Origin: Nitratireductor mangrovi | GTDB taxonomy: Bacteria > Pseudomonadota > Alphaproteobacteria > Rhizobiales > Rhizobiaceae | DNA: 64,000 nucleotides | Assembly: GCF_007922615.2 (NCBI RefSeq) | Contig: NZ_CP042301.2 | Location: 744,001 to 808,000, forward strand | Reading direction: 5' to 3' | Shown: piece after piece, positions 35,648 through 45,950 of the stretch | Layout of the letters: every line of letters begins with the position of its first letter | Position numbering within the stretch: the stretch's first letter is position 1 | The notes under the pieces: model-generated | Told to the model about the DNA's origin: nothing | Databases searched by the model: none | Seen by the model: only the letters and a program-made list of their open reading frames with translations | Translations under genes and position numbers: made by a program

Positions 35648-36901
35648 ATGAAGACCGATCGCCGCACATTCCTTGCCGGCGCTGGGCTGGCCGCCGCGTC
35701 GATGGCCACTGTTCCCGCCCGCGCGCAGGACGTCATCCGCGACATCATCCTGTCGCCGCGCCGTGGCGTTTGGAACGACCAGTTCGACGCGCGCGCCAGC
35801 GAGGGCGACAAGGTCGCGTCCAATCTGCCCATCTTCAGCCCCGAGACGGTCAGCTATATCGAGCGCGCCATCGCCCAATATGCCAACATCGTCGCGCGGG
35901 GCGGCTGGCCGACCGTTCCCGCCGCCAGGAAGCTGCGCCTGGGCGTGGTCGATGCCAGTGTCGAGACGCTGCGCCGGCGTCTGATGATCTCAGGCGACCT
36001 TTCCCAGACAGCCGGCATGTCGCCGGCCTTCGACACCTATGTCGACACCGCCGTCAAGCGCTTCCAGTCGCGTCACGGACTGCCCGAAGACGGCGTGCTC
36101 GGTCCCTATACGTTCGCCGCGATGAACGTTTCGGCCGCCGTCCGCCTTGGTCAGCTCGAAACCAATATCGTGCGGCTGCGCTCGATGTCCGGTTTCCTCG
36201 GCGAGCGCTATGTCATGGTGAACATCCCGGCGGCACAGATCGAGGCGGTCGAGAACGGCCGCGTCGTGTCGCGCCACACCGCCATCGTCGGCAAGATCGA
36301 CCGCCAGACGCCGATCCTCAACTCCAAGATCAACGAGGTCATCGTCAACCCGTACTGGAACGCGCCGGAATCGATCGTCCGCAAGGACATCATCCCGCTG
36401 ATGCGCAAGAACCCGCAATATCTCACCGAGAACAACATTCGCATTCTCGGGCCCGACGGCACCGAAATCGAGCCGACGACCATCGACTGGTCGACCGAGG
36501 AGGCGGCCAAGCTTCGCTTCCGGCAGGATCCGGGCAAGATCAACGCCATGGCTTCCGTGAAGATCAACTTCCCCAATCCCCATGCGGTCTACATGCATGA
36601 CACGCCGCAGCAGGGGCTTTTCAACAAGCTGATGCGGTTCGATTCCTCAGGCTGCGTGCGCGTTCAGAACGTGCGCGACCTCGTCACCTGGCTCCTGCGC
36701 GACACCGATGGCTGGAACCGCCAGCGCTTCGAACAGACCATCAAGACGGGCGAATCGACTCCGGTTGCCCTTTCCGAGCCGGTGCCGGTCTATTTCACCT
36801 ATGTCTCGGCCTGGTCGACCGGCGACCTTGTCGTGCATTTCCGGGACGACATCTACGGCCGCGACGGCGTCGACGAACTGATGATTTCCTCGGCGCTCTG
36901 A
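35648..36901 (+). CDS. L,D-transpeptidase (YkuD), LdtP-like
   Basis: A 417-residue periplasmic enzyme that makes or edits 3-3 cross-links in peptidoglycan, or attaches envelope proteins to it. A twin-arginine type signal (DRRTFLAGAG) starts at residue 4 and ends near 27. A peptidoglycan-binding domain spans about 125-165 (VKRFQSRHGLPEDGVLG). The YkuD catalytic domain has His317 in VYMHDTP and Cys336 in FDSSGCVRV. It lies directly after ldtR, which controls this gene in related species. ATG 35648 begins the signal peptide; the upstream open frame is not conserved. Confidence 0.92.
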   Translation: MKTDRRTFLAGAGLAAASMATVPARAQDVIRDIILSPRRGVWNDQFDARASEGDKVASNLPIFSPETVSYIERAIAQYANIVARGGWPTVPAARKLRLGVVDASVETLRRRLMISGDLSQTAGMSPAFDTYVDTAVKRFQSRHGLPEDGVLGPYTFAAMNVSAAVRLGQLETNIVRLRSMSGFLGERYVMVNIPAAQIEAVENGRVVSRHTAIVGKIDRQTPILNSKINEVIVNPYWNAPESIVRKDIIPLMRKNPQYLTENNIRILGPDGTEIEPTTIDWSTEEAAKLRFRQDPGKINAMASVKINFPNPHAVYMHDTPQQGLFNKLMRFDSSGCVRVQNVRDLVTWLLRDTDGWNRQRFEQTIKTGESTPVALSEPVPVYFTYVSAWSTGDLVVHFRDDIYGRDGVDELMISSAL

Positions 36902-36929
36902 ACAGGCTTGTGACCCCGAAGGTGCGGCG

Positions 36930-38696
36930 TCAGCTCGCGCCTTGGGCGAGTGCCTCAGGGCGCTGAACGATGCCAGCCCGCTCAAGCCCATCGACGAGGT
37001 GTGCCTGGTCTTCGCTCTTGGCGTAGTGCAGGCTCGCAAGAAGCGTGTCGAGAGAGAATTCCGGGTCGACCTCGCGGATGCGGGCGCCGTGCGCCGCGCC
37101 GGCCGTGGTATCTCCCATCCAGGTATAGGCTGCCGCCACATAGGCGTGCTGGATCGCGTCCATGGCCGTCAGGTGCATGAACGCTTCGATGGCCTCGGCG
37201 TACTGACGGCCATTGAAGTAGGCCTTGCCGAGATGGCTCCAGAAACGCTCGGGATGATGCGGGTTGAGGCGCATCGCCTTGCGGATCCACTGAACACCCT
37301 CTTCGGCTGCGCCCAACCAGGTGAATAGTTCCCCCTGCTGGACAACGACGAGATCGTAATTGGGATTGAGGGCAAGGGCGCGCTCCTGGTGATAGCGGGC
37401 GCGCACCAGATCGTTGGTGCCGACATTGATGGCGGCGAGGATGCGATGAACGTCGGCATCGTTGTCGTCAAGCACGAGCGCCCGTTCCAGCTCTGAAACC
37501 ACTTCCTCGAGGACGGCGTCCTTGTCCTCGCACCAGCCATAGACCCAGGATTGACCCAGGATGCAGCCGCGCCAGGCACGCGCATGCGCGTAGTCGGGGT
37601 CGAGTTGGACGGCGCGGGCAATCAGCTTCTGCGCCTCCGCGTTGTCGGCCCGCGTGCTCCTGTGATGCAGGACCTTCGCGGCGAGGACACATTCGTATGC
37701 GGCGAGACTGGATGGCGTCTTGCGCCCGATCAGATCCCTCTGCGCCGCCTCGACGCGGCCGGGCAGCGTTGCGACGATCGCAGCGGTCACCTCATCCTGG
37801 AGCGCGAACACGTCGTCCAGCTTCCGGTCGTATTTTTCGGCCCAGATATGGGCATCAGTGGCCGTATCGATAAGCTGGACGGTCACACGCAGATTGTCGC
37901 CCGCCTTGCGAACGCTGCCCTCGACGATGTACTGCGCGCCGAGGTCGCGGGCGACCTCGCGCAGATTAGCGGATCGACCTTTGTAGACGAAGGTTGAGTT
38001 GCGCGAGATGACGAAAAGCTCGTGCCGGCGCGACAGCTCGGTGATGATGTCCTCAGTCAGCCCGTCGGAGAAGAATTCCTGTTCGGTTTCGCCGCTCATG
38101 TTGGTGAACGGCATCACGGCAATGGTCGGTTTGACCACGGGGCGCTGTTCGCCTGCTTCGCTCTTTCGCGCCCGAGCCTCTTCGTCGAGGACCACGCGCC
38201 AGACCGGCAACTGCCGTGACATGTTCTTGAACGAGCGTGTGCCGAGGCTTTCGAAAGTGAGGCCAAGCCGGTCGCCGACCTGATCGTAAACGGCCTGCGT
38301 AACGCAGATGCCGCCGGCCTCCGCCAGTTGTTCGAGCCGGGCGGCGACGTTGACCCCTTCGCCGTAGATGTCGCCCTCGTCGAAAATGATGTCACCGAGA
38401 TTGATGCCAACCCGGAACTGGATGCGCCGCTCCTCGGGCACGTCCGCATTGCGTCGGCGCATGCGCTGCTGGATTTCCGCCGCACAGCGCACCGCGTCGG
38501 CGACGCTCTGGAACTCCACGAGCATCCCGTCGCCGGTCGTCTTGATAATGCGGCCCTGGTTCTTCGCGATCGACGGGTCGATCAGTTCGATCCGGTGCGT
38601 CCGCAGTCTTTCGATCGTACCGCGCTCATCGGCTTCCATCAGCCGCGAATAGCCGACCATGTCGGCAGCGAGAACGGCGGCAAGCCTGTGTTCCAT
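36930..38696 (-). CDS. class III adenylate cyclase with TolB-like and TPR domains
   Basis: A 588-residue signalling protein. Residues 1-175 are a class III nucleotide cyclase: metal Asp12 in LAADMVGYSRLM, Lys52 and Asp56 in KTTGDGMLVEF, and the EGDIYGEGVNVAARLE segment. Then comes a TolB-like beta region (about 190-330: TIAVMPFTNMSGE, LGAQYIVEGSVRK, HIWAEKYDR), then TPR helices to the end (ALVLDDNDADVHRILAA, ALALNPNYDLVV). Rhizobia carry many such cyclases. The Lys and Asp at 52 and 56 suggest ATP rather than GTP as substrate. ATG 38696; GTG 38702 is equally open. Confidence 0.9.
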   Translation of the reverse strand: MEHRLAAVLAADMVGYSRLMEADERGTIERLRTHRIELIDPSIAKNQGRIIKTTGDGMLVEFQSVADAVRCAAEIQQRMRRRNADVPEERRIQFRVGINLGDIIFDEGDIYGEGVNVAARLEQLAEAGGICVTQAVYDQVGDRLGLTFESLGTRSFKNMSRQLPVWRVVLDEEARARKSEAGEQRPVVKPTIAVMPFTNMSGETEQEFFSDGLTEDIITELSRRHELFVISRNSTFVYKGRSANLREVARDLGAQYIVEGSVRKAGDNLRVTVQLIDTATDAHIWAEKYDRKLDDVFALQDEVTAAIVATLPGRVEAAQRDLIGRKTPSSLAAYECVLAAKVLHHRSTRADNAEAQKLIARAVQLDPDYAHARAWRGCILGQSWVYGWCEDKDAVLEEVVSELERALVLDDNDADVHRILAAINVGTNDLVRARYHQERALALNPNYDLVVVQQGELFTWLGAAEEGVQWIRKAMRLNPHHPERFWSHLGKAYFNGRQYAEAIEAFMHLTAMDAIQHAYVAAAYTWMGDTTAGAAHGARIREVDPEFSLDTLLASLHYAKSEDQAHLVDGLERAGIVQRPEALAQGAS

Positions 38697-38780
38697 GGCC
38701 ACACCCGGCGAACGATCTCATCCTACCATGAGCGACGGGCGAATAGAATGTCCGGCCGTTGCCTGCCGCGGGGACAATGC

Positions 38781-38811
38781 AAAAGGCTCCCCGGCCTGGG
38801 CCGGGGAGCCT
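38781..38811 (-). terminator. rho-independent terminator of the molybdenum hydroxylase operon
   Basis: A GC-rich perfect stem of 11-12 bp, GGCTCCCCGGC / GCCGGGGAGCC, is followed by TTTT on the minus strand. It lies 25 bases after the stop codon of the large subunit. Confidence 0.9.
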
Positions 38812-38835
38812 CGTGGCTGAACGTGCGAACTGGTT

Positions 38836-41028
38836 CTACGAACTCATTGCCTTGGAGACCGGTAGCATCCGCACGCGCTTTTTCGTCGCGGCATAGATCG
38901 CGTTGGCCACGGCCGGGCCGATCGGCGGCACGCCCGGTTCGCCAACGCCGGTCGGGCGCTCGGTGGATGGCACGATGTGTACCTCGATCTCCGGCATCGC
39001 GTCGATCCTGAGCGGGGTGTAGGTGTCGTAGTTGGCCTGGTCGACCTCGCCACCGCTCAACGTCAGTTCCTCGTCGAGGATCGAGCCGAGGCCGAAGCCG
39101 ATACCGCCCTCGATCTGGGCGCGGACATTGTCCGGGTTGATGGCGACACCGCAATCGACCGCGCACACCACCTTGTGGACCTTGATCCCGCCGCCGTCGG
39201 CGGTGAGTTCAACCACCTGTGCCACGTAGGTGCTGAAGCTTTCCGCGAAGGCGAAGCCCCGCACGCGCCCTTCCGGTGGCGGCGTACTCCAGCCGGCTTT
39301 CTCTGCGGCCAGCCTGATGACCCCTGCATGGCGGGGGGCCTCCCTGAGCAGTTCAAGCCGGTATTCGACCGGATCGGCACCCGCTGCTTCGGCCAACTCG
39401 TCGAGGAAGGTCTCGACCGAGAAAGCCGTGTGGGTCGATGCCACCGAGCGCCACCACAACACCGGCACGCCGACATCGGGAGACGTCAGCCCGATCGTCT
39501 GATTGGGGAAGGCGTAGTGCAGATTGGCTGCCCCTTCGACCGAGAGCGGATCGACACCGTTCTGGATCATGCCCTCCATCGGTGTGCCCTTGAAGATCGA
39601 CTGGCCGACGATGTGCTGTTCCCAGGCGACGATCTTGCCGTCGGCATCAAGGCCGGCCTTCATGGCATGGACATAGGCGGGACGGTAACGGCCGCCCTTC
39701 ATGTCGTTGTCGCGAGTCCATTGCACCTTGACGGGACGGTTGCCGCCAAGTGCCGCCGCCGTTCCGACGGCGTCGACGATGATGTCGGCGTCAGCCACCG
39801 CGCGCCGCCCGAAGCCGCCGCCCGTCTTCATGACGTGCAGTGTCACCTTGTCGGGTGTCGTGCCGGCGACCTTGGAGGCGACGAACTGGTTGAGGTCCGG
39901 CATCTGGTGACCACCCCATACCTCGACCGTGCCGTCGGCGTTGATGCGGGCGACCGCGTTGAGCGGCTCAAGCGCGGCATGTGCGAGATAGGGATACTCA
40001 TACTGCGCCTCGAGCACCTTCGCGGCGGAGCCCATGGCCGCGGCGCTGTCGCCTTCCTTGCGTGCGGTTGCTTCGGGCGCCTTGCCGGCCGCTTCGCGAT
40101 ATTCGGCGAGAATCGCGTCCGAACCACGCGTTTCGGCGCCGCTCTCGTCCCACTCGACCGTAACCGCTTCGCGCCCCTTGATCGCGGCCCACATATGTTC
40201 ACCAACGACGGCCACGCCGCGAGGGGTCTGCACGACGTCGACGACCCCGGGCAGGGCCTTGGCCGCCGTTCCATCGAACGATTTCACCGTCGCGCCGAAC
40301 TTCGGCGGGTGGATCATCACCGCCGTCAGCATGTCAGGCAGCTTGATGTCGATGGTGAAGGAATGCGTGCCGTTGGTCTTGGCCGCGCTGTCATAGCGGC
40401 GCAGGTCGGCATTGCCGATCTGGGTCCACTCCGCGGCGTCCTTGAGCTTGACGTCGGCGGGCGCCGGCATCGTGGCCGCCTTTGCCGCCAGCGCGCCGAA
40501 ACTCGCCTTGCTTCCGCTGGCGTGGCTCAGCATGCCGTCGGCGACGGTGATCTCGGCCTCCGGTACGCCCCATTCGGCGGCGGCCGCTGCCACCAGCATC
40601 ATCCGCGCCGCGGCGCCGGCCATGCGGTAGCGATCCCATGAGGAGACCATCGAGGTGGAGCCGCCTGTCATCTGCGCTGCGCCGCCCATGGCGAGGTTGC
40701 CCAGTTGCTTGATGTTGCCGTAGCCACCGGTGACGTCGACCTGGTCCCACCGGGCGCCGAGTTCCTCGACGACCAGCGTTGCAACACCGTGGTAGGCGCC
40801 CTGGCCCATGTCGAATTGCGAGGAGATGACCGTCACCCGGTCATCAGGCGAAATCGTCAGATAGGCGTCGAAGGGGTTGCTTGCGGCTGCTTCATCGCCG
40901 GCCGCCAAGGCCGGCCGAAAACCGATCGCGAGGCCACCAGCGACAGCGGCCGATCCAAGCAGGAAGCCGCGGCGCGTCGCCTTGATATCGGGCATTGCCA
41001 AACGCGGCATGGTGAGATGTGTCAACAT
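38836..41028 (-). CDS. xanthine-dehydrogenase-family molybdopterin-binding subunit (isoquinoline 1-oxidoreductase beta type)
   Basis: A 730-residue molybdenum hydroxylase large subunit. The N-terminus has a twin-arginine signal ([17 protein letters not shown], about residues 17-45), so the folded enzyme is exported to the periplasm. Cofactor motifs include [25 protein letters not shown], and the [19 protein letters not shown] segment with the catalytic Glu. It hydroxylates aldehydes or N-heterocycles using water. The [2Fe-2S] subunit gene lies three bases upstream. There is no FAD subunit, which fits the two-subunit IorAB type that passes electrons to a cytochrome. No cytochrome or XdhC chaperone is encoded here. 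Confidence 0.92.
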   Translation of the reverse strand: MLTHLTMPRLAMPDIKATRRGFLLGSAAVAGGLAIGFRPALAAGDEAAASNPFDAYLTISPDDRVTVISSQFDMGQGAYHGVATLVVEELGARWDQVDVTGGYGNIKQLGNLAMGGAAQMTGGSTSMVSSWDRYRMAGAAARMMLVAAAAAEWGVPEAEITVADGMLSHASGSKASFGALAAKAATMPAPADVKLKDAAEWTQIGNADLRRYDSAAKTNGTHSFTIDIKLPDMLTAVMIHPPKFGATVKSFDGTAAKALPGVVDVVQTPRGVAVVGEHMWAAIKGREAVTVEWDESGAETRGSDAILAEYREAAGKAPEATARKEGDSAAAMGSAAKVLEAQYEYPYLAHAALEPLNAVARINADGTVEVWGGHQMPDLNQFVASKVAGTTPDKVTLHVMKTGGGFGRRAVADADIIVDAVGTAAALGGNRPVKVQWTRDNDMKGGRYRPAYVHAMKAGLDADGKIVAWEQHIVGQSIFKGTPMEGMIQNGVDPLSVEGAANLHYAFPNQTIGLTSPDVGVPVLWWRSVASTHTAFSVETFLDELAEAAGADPVEYRLELLREAPRHAGVIRLAAEKAGWSTPPPEGRVRGFAFAESFSTYVAQVVELTADGGGIKVHKVVCAVDCGVAINPDNVRAQIEGGIGFGLGSILDEELTLSGGEVDQANYDTYTPLRIDAMPEIEVHIVPSTERPTGVGEPGVPPIGPAVANAIYAATKKRVRMLPVSKAMSS

Positions 41029-41031
41029 GGC

Positions 41032-41490
41032 TCAGGCCTCCAGGCGGCGGGCGGATTCATGGATCGCGCCGCGGATGCGGTGGTAGGTCGCGCAACGGCA
41101 GAGATTGCCGTACATGGCGGAATCGATGTCCTCGTCCGTCGGCTTCGGTGTTTCGCTCAGCAGCGCGACGGCCGACATGATCTGGCCGGACTGGCAATAA
41201 CCGCATTGCGGCACATCCATCTCCGCCCACACCGTCTGTACCGTCTCGGCAACCTTGCCGCCGATGCCTTCGATTGTCGTGATAGCGGCGCCCGCCACGT
41301 CGCCGACCAGTGTTTGGCACGAGCGGATCGGTGTGCCGTCCAAATGTACGGTGCAGGCACCGCACAAGGCTTGCCCGCAACCGAATTTGGTCCCCGTCAG
41401 CCCGACGATGTCTCGGATCGCCCACAAAAGGGGCATGTCGTCCTCGACATCGAGCTGGTGATCTTGTCCGTTGATATTGATGGTCGCCAT
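41032..41490 (-). CDS. [2Fe-2S] subunit of the molybdenum hydroxylase (isoquinoline 1-oxidoreductase alpha type)
   Basis: A 152-residue electron-transfer subunit. It has the plant-ferredoxin cluster loop ([14 protein letters not shown], then a single Cys in IRSCQTL) and the second C-terminal helical-bundle cluster (CGYCQSGQ, then [13 protein letters not shown]). It passes electrons from the molybdenum centre of the large subunit. No signal peptide is present, so it would be exported by hitch-hiking with the Tat-signal large subunit. ATG 41490 has GGGAG eight bases upstream; the long upstream open frame is not conserved. Confidence 0.92.
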   Translation of the reverse strand: MATININGQDHQLDVEDDMPLLWAIRDIVGLTGTKFGCGQALCGACTVHLDGTPIRSCQTLVGDVAGAAITTIEGIGGKVAETVQTVWAEMDVPQCGYCQSGQIMSAVALLSETPKPTDEDIDSAMYGNLCRCATYHRIRGAIHESARRLEA

Positions 41491-41880
41491 TTGGCTACTC
41501 CCGGAGGTGAAGATCCGATTTTGCTGGATTCGCCGACGACGTCCGGTTGCGTAGGCCCGGAAGACGTTGGCCATGGGCGGCGCCAACCGGCCGCGCCCGG
41601 CCGGACGGTATGGCGGTTCCTCCCGTGTGCCGCCCGGCAGGCCGATCATAAGCCTATCCGGCCTCGCGCTCATGTGATTTCGCCGCAGCGCTCGGTCACG
41701 AAGCCGTTATCCACCAGGACGTATGGAGCTAACTCTTGGCGGATATGCCCCTCGATGCGAGCTCTGTCGCCGTCGCAAAATCGCCAGCGGATTTCGCGGC
41801 AAGCCGCGTGGAAGCGCGTGGCGAAGTGTGTTAATGCGCCCGCTTATCCCAAGACAACAATTAGTCGAGGACCAACAATC
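41491..41880. other. intergenic region between the molybdenum hydroxylase and glyA
   Basis: A 390-bp gap between divergent genes. I see no convincing ORF or tRNA. It contains a 7-bp hairpin CCGGCCG / CGGCCGG with loop CGCC at 41587-41604 without a T-run, and presumably the promoters of both flanking genes. The last 60 bases before glyA are less GC-rich. No known riboswitch was recognised. Confidence 0.5.
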
Positions 41881-43194
41881 ATGGCTACTGCCACTGCCGT
41901 ATCGAGCAATGCCGACACCTTCTTCAACAGCCCGCTTGCGGAGGTTGATCCGGAAATCTTCGGCGCGATCGGCAAGGAACTCGGTCGCCAGCGCCACGAG
42001 ATCGAACTGATCGCCTCGGAGAACATCGTCAGCCGCGCCGTGCTTGAGGCGCAAGGCTCGATCATGACCAACAAATATGCCGAGGGTTATCCCGGCAAGC
42101 GTTATTATGGCGGCTGCCAGTTCGTCGACATCGCCGAGGAACTGGCCATCGAGCGCGCCAAGAAGCTGTTCGACTGCCAGTTCGCCAACGTCCAGCCGAA
42201 CTCCGGCTCCCAGATGAACCAGGCCGTGTTCCTGGCCCTGCTGAAGCCGGGTGATACCTTCATGGGGCTCGACCTGAATTCCGGCGGCCATCTGACCCAC
42301 GGCTCGCCGGTCAATATGTCGGGAAAGTGGTTCAACGTCGTCTCCTACGGCGTACGCGAGGACGATCACCTGCTCGACATGGACGCGGTCGAACGCCTGG
42401 CGCACGAGCACAAGCCGAAGCTGATCCTTGCCGGCGGCACCGCCTATTCACGCATCTGGGACTGGAAACGCTTCCGCGAGATCGCCGATTCGGTCGGCGC
42501 CTGGCTGATGGTCGACATGGCCCACATCGCCGGCTTGGTCGCCGGCGGCGTCCATCCCTCGCCGCTGCCGTACGCGCATGTTGTGACCACCACCACGCAC
42601 AAATCGCTGCGGGGCCCGCGCGGCGGCATGATCCTGACCAATGACGAGCAGGTGGCCAAGAAAGTCAATTCCGCCGTCTTCCCGGGCTTGCAAGGCGGGC
42701 CGCTGATGCATGTGATCGCGGCAAAGGCGGTCGCGTTCGGCGAGGCCCTTCAGCCGGAGTTCCGCGCGTATGCGCGCGACGTCGTGGCGAACGCCAAGGC
42801 GCTGGCGGCAAGCCTCAAGGAGACCGGCCTCGACATCGTCTCGGGCGGCACCGAAAACCACCTGATGCTTGTCGACCTCAGGCCCAAGAACGCCACCGGC
42901 AAGCGCGCCGAGGCCGCCCTCGGCCGTGCCCACATCACCTGCAACAAGAACGGCATTCCCTTTGATCCCGAAAAGCCGTTCGTGACGTCCGGCATCCGGC
43001 TCGGCACCCCGGCTGGCACCACGCGTGGTTTTGGCCAAGCCGAGTTCCGCGAGATCGGCCAGCTGATCGCCGAGGTGCTTGACGGCCTCAAGGCGGCCAA
43101 TTCGGACGAGGGCAATGCCGCCGTGGAAGCCGCGGTCAAGGATAAGGTCATCGCGCTCACCGAGCGCTTCCCGCTCTATCCTTATATGGGATGA
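41881..43194 (+). CDS. glyA: serine hydroxymethyltransferase
   Basis: A 437-residue PLP enzyme that interconverts serine and glycine while making 5,10-methylene-tetrahydrofolate. Visible are the substrate segment [19 protein letters not shown], the folate and PLP loop [40 protein letters not shown], and the PLP lysine Lys241 in [14 protein letters not shown]. The length is usual. ATG 41881 with GAGGA nine bases upstream is the natural start; the frame is open farther upstream but unrelated. It heads the glyA-nrdR-ribD-ribE-ribH-nusB run. Confidence 0.97.
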   Translation: MATATAVSSNADTFFNSPLAEVDPEIFGAIGKELGRQRHEIELIASENIVSRAVLEAQGSIMTNKYAEGYPGKRYYGGCQFVDIAEELAIERAKKLFDCQFANVQPNSGSQMNQAVFLALLKPGDTFMGLDLNSGGHLTHGSPVNMSGKWFNVVSYGVREDDHLLDMDAVERLAHEHKPKLILAGGTAYSRIWDWKRFREIADSVGAWLMVDMAHIAGLVAGGVHPSPLPYAHVVTTTTHKSLRGPRGGMILTNDEQVAKKVNSAVFPGLQGGPLMHVIAAKAVAFGEALQPEFRAYARDVVANAKALAASLKETGLDIVSGGTENHLMLVDLRPKNATGKRAEAALGRAHITCNKNGIPFDPEKPFVTSGIRLGTPAGTTRGFGQAEFREIGQLIAEVLDGLKAANSDEGNAAVEAAVKDKVIALTERFPLYPYMG

Positions 43195-43228
43195 CGAGGC
43201 CCTCCGGCCCCAACCGACAAGGATCGCG

Positions 43229-43699
43229 ATGCGCTGCCCTTACTGCCAGTCCGAGGACACACAGGTAAAGGATTCCCGGCCCGCCGAGGACGGGGCGGTG
43301 ATCCGGCGTCGCCGCGTTTGTCCGGACTGCGGCGGGCGCTTCACCACTTTCGAGCGGGTGCAGCTTCGCGATCTGGTCGTCGTCAAGAAATCCGGGCGCA
43401 AGGTGCCATTCGACCGCGACAAGCTGATGCGGTCCTTCGACATTGCGCTCAGGAAGCGCAATGTCGAGCCCGAACGTGTCGAGCGGGCCGTCTCCGGCAT
43501 CGTGCGCCAGCTCGAAAGTTCGGGAGAGACCGAGGTTGCAGCCGATCATATCGGGCGGCTGGTGATGGAGGCACTGAAGGCGCTGGACGACGTTGCCTAT
43601 GTGCGCTTTGCCTCCGTCTACAGGAACTTTCGCGAGGCCAAGGATTTCCAGGAACTGCTCGGCGAACTCGGCGGCGAGGAGGTCGCGCAGGAGCAATGA
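43229..43699 (+). CDS. nrdR: NrdR transcriptional repressor of ribonucleotide reductases
   Basis: A 156-residue regulator. An N-terminal zinc ribbon has two Cys pairs (CPYC at 3-6, CPDC near 31-34), followed by an ATP-cone ([19 protein letters not shown]). It senses ATP/dATP and represses nrd genes. ATG 43229 with AAGGAT upstream is the family start. Its stop overlaps the ribD start by four bases. It sits 34 bases behind glyA. Confidence 0.96.
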   Translation: MRCPYCQSEDTQVKDSRPAEDGAVIRRRRVCPDCGGRFTTFERVQLRDLVVVKKSGRKVPFDRDKLMRSFDIALRKRNVEPERVERAVSGIVRQLESSGETEVAADHIGRLVMEALKALDDVAYVRFASVYRNFREAKDFQELLGELGGEEVAQEQ

Positions 43700-44823
43700 C
43701 GGCCTCGCGCGGTCCGGAACAGCAGGAGACGACCGATCGCCGCTTCATGGCGGCCGCCGTCCGCTTCTCCCGCCGGCACCTCGGCCTGACCGCCACCAAT
43801 CCCTCGGTCGCCACGCTGATCGTCGCCGACGACGGTGACGGGCAGGTGATCGTCGGCCGCGGCATCACCGCGCGCGGGGGGCGTCCGCATGCCGAGACCG
43901 AGGCGATCGCCGAGGCCGGCGAAAGGGCTCGCGGCGCCACCGCCTATGTCACACTCGAACCTTGCGCTCATCATGGCCGAACCCCGCCCTGCGCTGCGGC
44001 GCTGATCGCCGCCGGGGTCTCCCGGGTCGTGGGTGCTGCTTCCGACCCGGACGAGCGCGTTTCCGGGCGGGGTTATGCGATGTTGCGCGCGGCCGGCGTC
44101 GAGGTGGTGGAAGGCGTGCTGGCGGCAAAGGCCGCGGACGTGATGGCGGGCTACCTTACCCGTTCGGTGAAAAAGCGTCCGGAAGTGATTCTCAAACTTG
44201 CGGTTTCGCCCGACGGCATGATCGGTCGGCAGGGCGAAGGCCAGGTTCCCATCACCGGTCCGGTGTCGCGAGCGCAGGTGCACCTGATGCGCGCGGAGGC
44301 GGACGCGATCGTCATCGGGGTGGGCACAGCGCTTGCCGACGATCCCGAACTTACATGCCGCCTGCCCGGACTTGAAAACCGCTCTCCGGCGCGCATCGTG
44401 CTCGACAGTTCGGCCAGGCTGCCGCTGACATCCAAGCTTGTACGCACGGCGAGTGAGGTGCCGGTCCTGCTGGCCGCGGTGCCCGATGGCGCGCAGGAAC
44501 GCAAGGCAGCGCTCCGGGCCGCCGGCGTCGAACTGCTGGCAACCGAGGCGTTCGACAATGCCGTCGCGCTGCCGGAACTGCTCGAAGACCTTGCCGCCAG
44601 TGGCATGTCGAACGTTCTGGTCGAAGGAGGGGCCGATACCGCGCGTGCCTTTCTGGCCGAACGGCTGGTCGACCGGATCGCGCTCTTTGCTGGTCCAACC
44701 GAAATCGGTGCCGGTGGGGTTGCCGCGCCGATCGACCGAGACCATCTGCCTGACGGCTTCCATGTCGTGCGCGAGGCGCGTTTCGGCGAGGATACCTTCA
44801 TCGAACTGGCAAGATTTGGCTGA
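43696..44823 (+). CDS. ribD: bifunctional riboflavin deaminase/reductase
   Basis: A 375-residue two-domain enzyme for the second and third steps of riboflavin synthesis. The N-terminal deaminase holds zinc through His65, Cys90 and Cys99, with Glu67 as acid/base ([21 protein letters not shown]). The C-terminal HTP-type reductase starts near residue 162 ([17 protein letters not shown]) and ends with the [14 protein letters not shown] dinucleotide motif. ATG 43696 overlaps nrdR. No FMN riboswitch is visible upstream. Confidence 0.95.
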   Translation: MTASRGPEQQETTDRRFMAAAVRFSRRHLGLTATNPSVATLIVADDGDGQVIVGRGITARGGRPHAETEAIAEAGERARGATAYVTLEPCAHHGRTPPCAAALIAAGVSRVVGAASDPDERVSGRGYAMLRAAGVEVVEGVLAAKAADVMAGYLTRSVKKRPEVILKLAVSPDGMIGRQGEGQVPITGPVSRAQVHLMRAEADAIVIGVGTALADDPELTCRLPGLENRSPARIVLDSSARLPLTSKLVRTASEVPVLLAAVPDGAQERKAALRAAGVELLATEAFDNAVALPELLEDLAASGMSNVLVEGGADTARAFLAERLVDRIALFAGPTEIGAGGVAAPIDRDHLPDGFHVVREARFGEDTFIELARFG

Positions 44824-44828
44824 AGACC

Positions 44829-45443
44829 ATGTTCACCGGCATCGTCACCGACATCGGCACTGTTTCGACGCTCCAAGAACTGCCCAAGGGTGCGCGCGTC
44901 AGGGTCGAGACGTCGTACGATCCGGCAACGATCGCGATCGGTGCGTCCATCGCTTGCGCCGGCGTGTGCCTGACAGTGGTTGCATTGCCGGAAGCCGGTT
45001 CGAATGCGCGCTGGTTCGAGGTCGAGGCCTGGGAGGAGGCACTGCGGCTGACCTCAGCTGGTGGCTGGCGATCTGGAACCCGTATCAACCTCGAGCGCGC
45101 ATTGAAAATCGGTGACGAACTCGGCGGTCACATCGTTTCGGGCCATGTCGATGGCATGGCCGCGATCGTGGGTCGCGAGGACGAAGGAGACGCCGTGCGC
45201 TTTACGCTCGAGGCGCCGGCCGACCTTGCCCGTTTCATCGCGCCGAAAGGGTCGGTTGCTCTGGACGGGACGTCGTTGACCGTCAACAAGGTAAATGGCG
45301 TGCGCTTCGACGTGCTTCTCATTCATCACTCGCTTGCCGTGACCACCTGGGGCGAACGCGGCGTCGGTGACGCCGTCAACCTCGAGGTCGACACCATGGC
45401 GCGTTACGCGGCGCGGCTTGCGGAAGCCGCCAAAGAGGCATAG
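44829..45443 (+). CDS. ribE: riboflavin synthase alpha chain
   Basis: A 204-residue enzyme that dismutates 6,7-dimethyl-8-ribityllumazine into riboflavin. Two lumazine-binding repeats are visible. The first starts MFTGIVTDIG and carries IACAGVCLTVVAL. The second starts near residue 98 with LGGHIVSGHVDGMA and carries VALDGTSLTVNKV. The ATG follows ribD by five bases. Together with ribD and ribH it supplies late flavin steps; ribA/ribB functions are not in this window. Confidence 0.95.
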   Translation: MFTGIVTDIGTVSTLQELPKGARVRVETSYDPATIAIGASIACAGVCLTVVALPEAGSNARWFEVEAWEEALRLTSAGGWRSGTRINLERALKIGDELGGHIVSGHVDGMAAIVGREDEGDAVRFTLEAPADLARFIAPKGSVALDGTSLTVNKVNGVRFDVLLIHHSLAVTTWGERGVGDAVNLEVDTMARYAARLAEAAKEA

Positions 45444-45491
45444 AGCATCCGGCGACCTCTCGCCGCCGTGTACGTCCCGGAGTTTCCTTGA

Positions 45492-45947
45492 ATGAAAGCA
45501 CCTGCAAAGCTCAGGCTCCTCATTGTGGAGGCGCGCTTCTACGACGAACTGTCGGACGCTCTTCTGGAAGGCGCCAAGGCGGTGCTTGACGCCGCCGGCG
45601 CTGCCTACGACGTCGTTACCGTTCCCGGCGCGCTGGAAGTGCCTGCCGCGATCTCGTTCGCGCTTGACGCCGCCGAGGAGGGTGGTGCCGACTATGACGG
45701 CTTCGTCGCGCTTGGCTGCGTCATCCGTGGCGAAACCTATCATTTCGAGATTGTCGCCAATGAATCCTCGCGCGCCCTGATGGATATCTCCATCGAGGAA
45801 TCCGCCGCGATCGGCAACGGCATCCTGACGGTCGAGAATGAAGCCCAGGCATGGGCGCGCGCGCGGCGCGGGGAGGGTGACAAGGGCGGATTTGCGGCGC
45901 GCGCAGCGTTGACCATGATCGCGCTGCGCGAGACGCTCGGAGCCTGA
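45492..45947 (+). CDS. ribH: 6,7-dimethyl-8-ribityllumazine synthase
   Basis: A 151-residue lumazine synthase subunit. The segments [33 protein letters not shown], and [26 protein letters not shown] with the catalytic His in the GETYHFE stretch are all present. It condenses ribulose-derived butanone phosphate with the RibD product. It is followed by nusB with a gap of only three bases, which suggests one transcript. Confidence 0.95.
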   Translation: MKAPAKLRLLIVEARFYDELSDALLEGAKAVLDAAGAAYDVVTVPGALEVPAAISFALDAAEEGGADYDGFVALGCVIRGETYHFEIVANESSRALMDISIEESAAIGNGILTVENEAQAWARARRGEGDKGGFAARAALTMIALRETLGA

Positions 45948-45950
45948 ACC

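Noticed and set aside
40705..41880. An open frame extending glyA 392 codons upstream
   Set aside because: It runs antisense through the molybdenum hydroxylase genes and has no serine hydroxymethyltransferase similarity; ATG 41881 is the natural start.
41491..41880. A riboswitch ahead of glyA
   Set aside because: The gap has one GC hairpin, but I could not fit the conserved core of a glycine, SAM or tetrahydrofolate riboswitch.
43100..43696. FMN riboswitch ahead of ribD
   Set aside because: The sequence before ribD is nrdR coding sequence, with no space for the conserved element.
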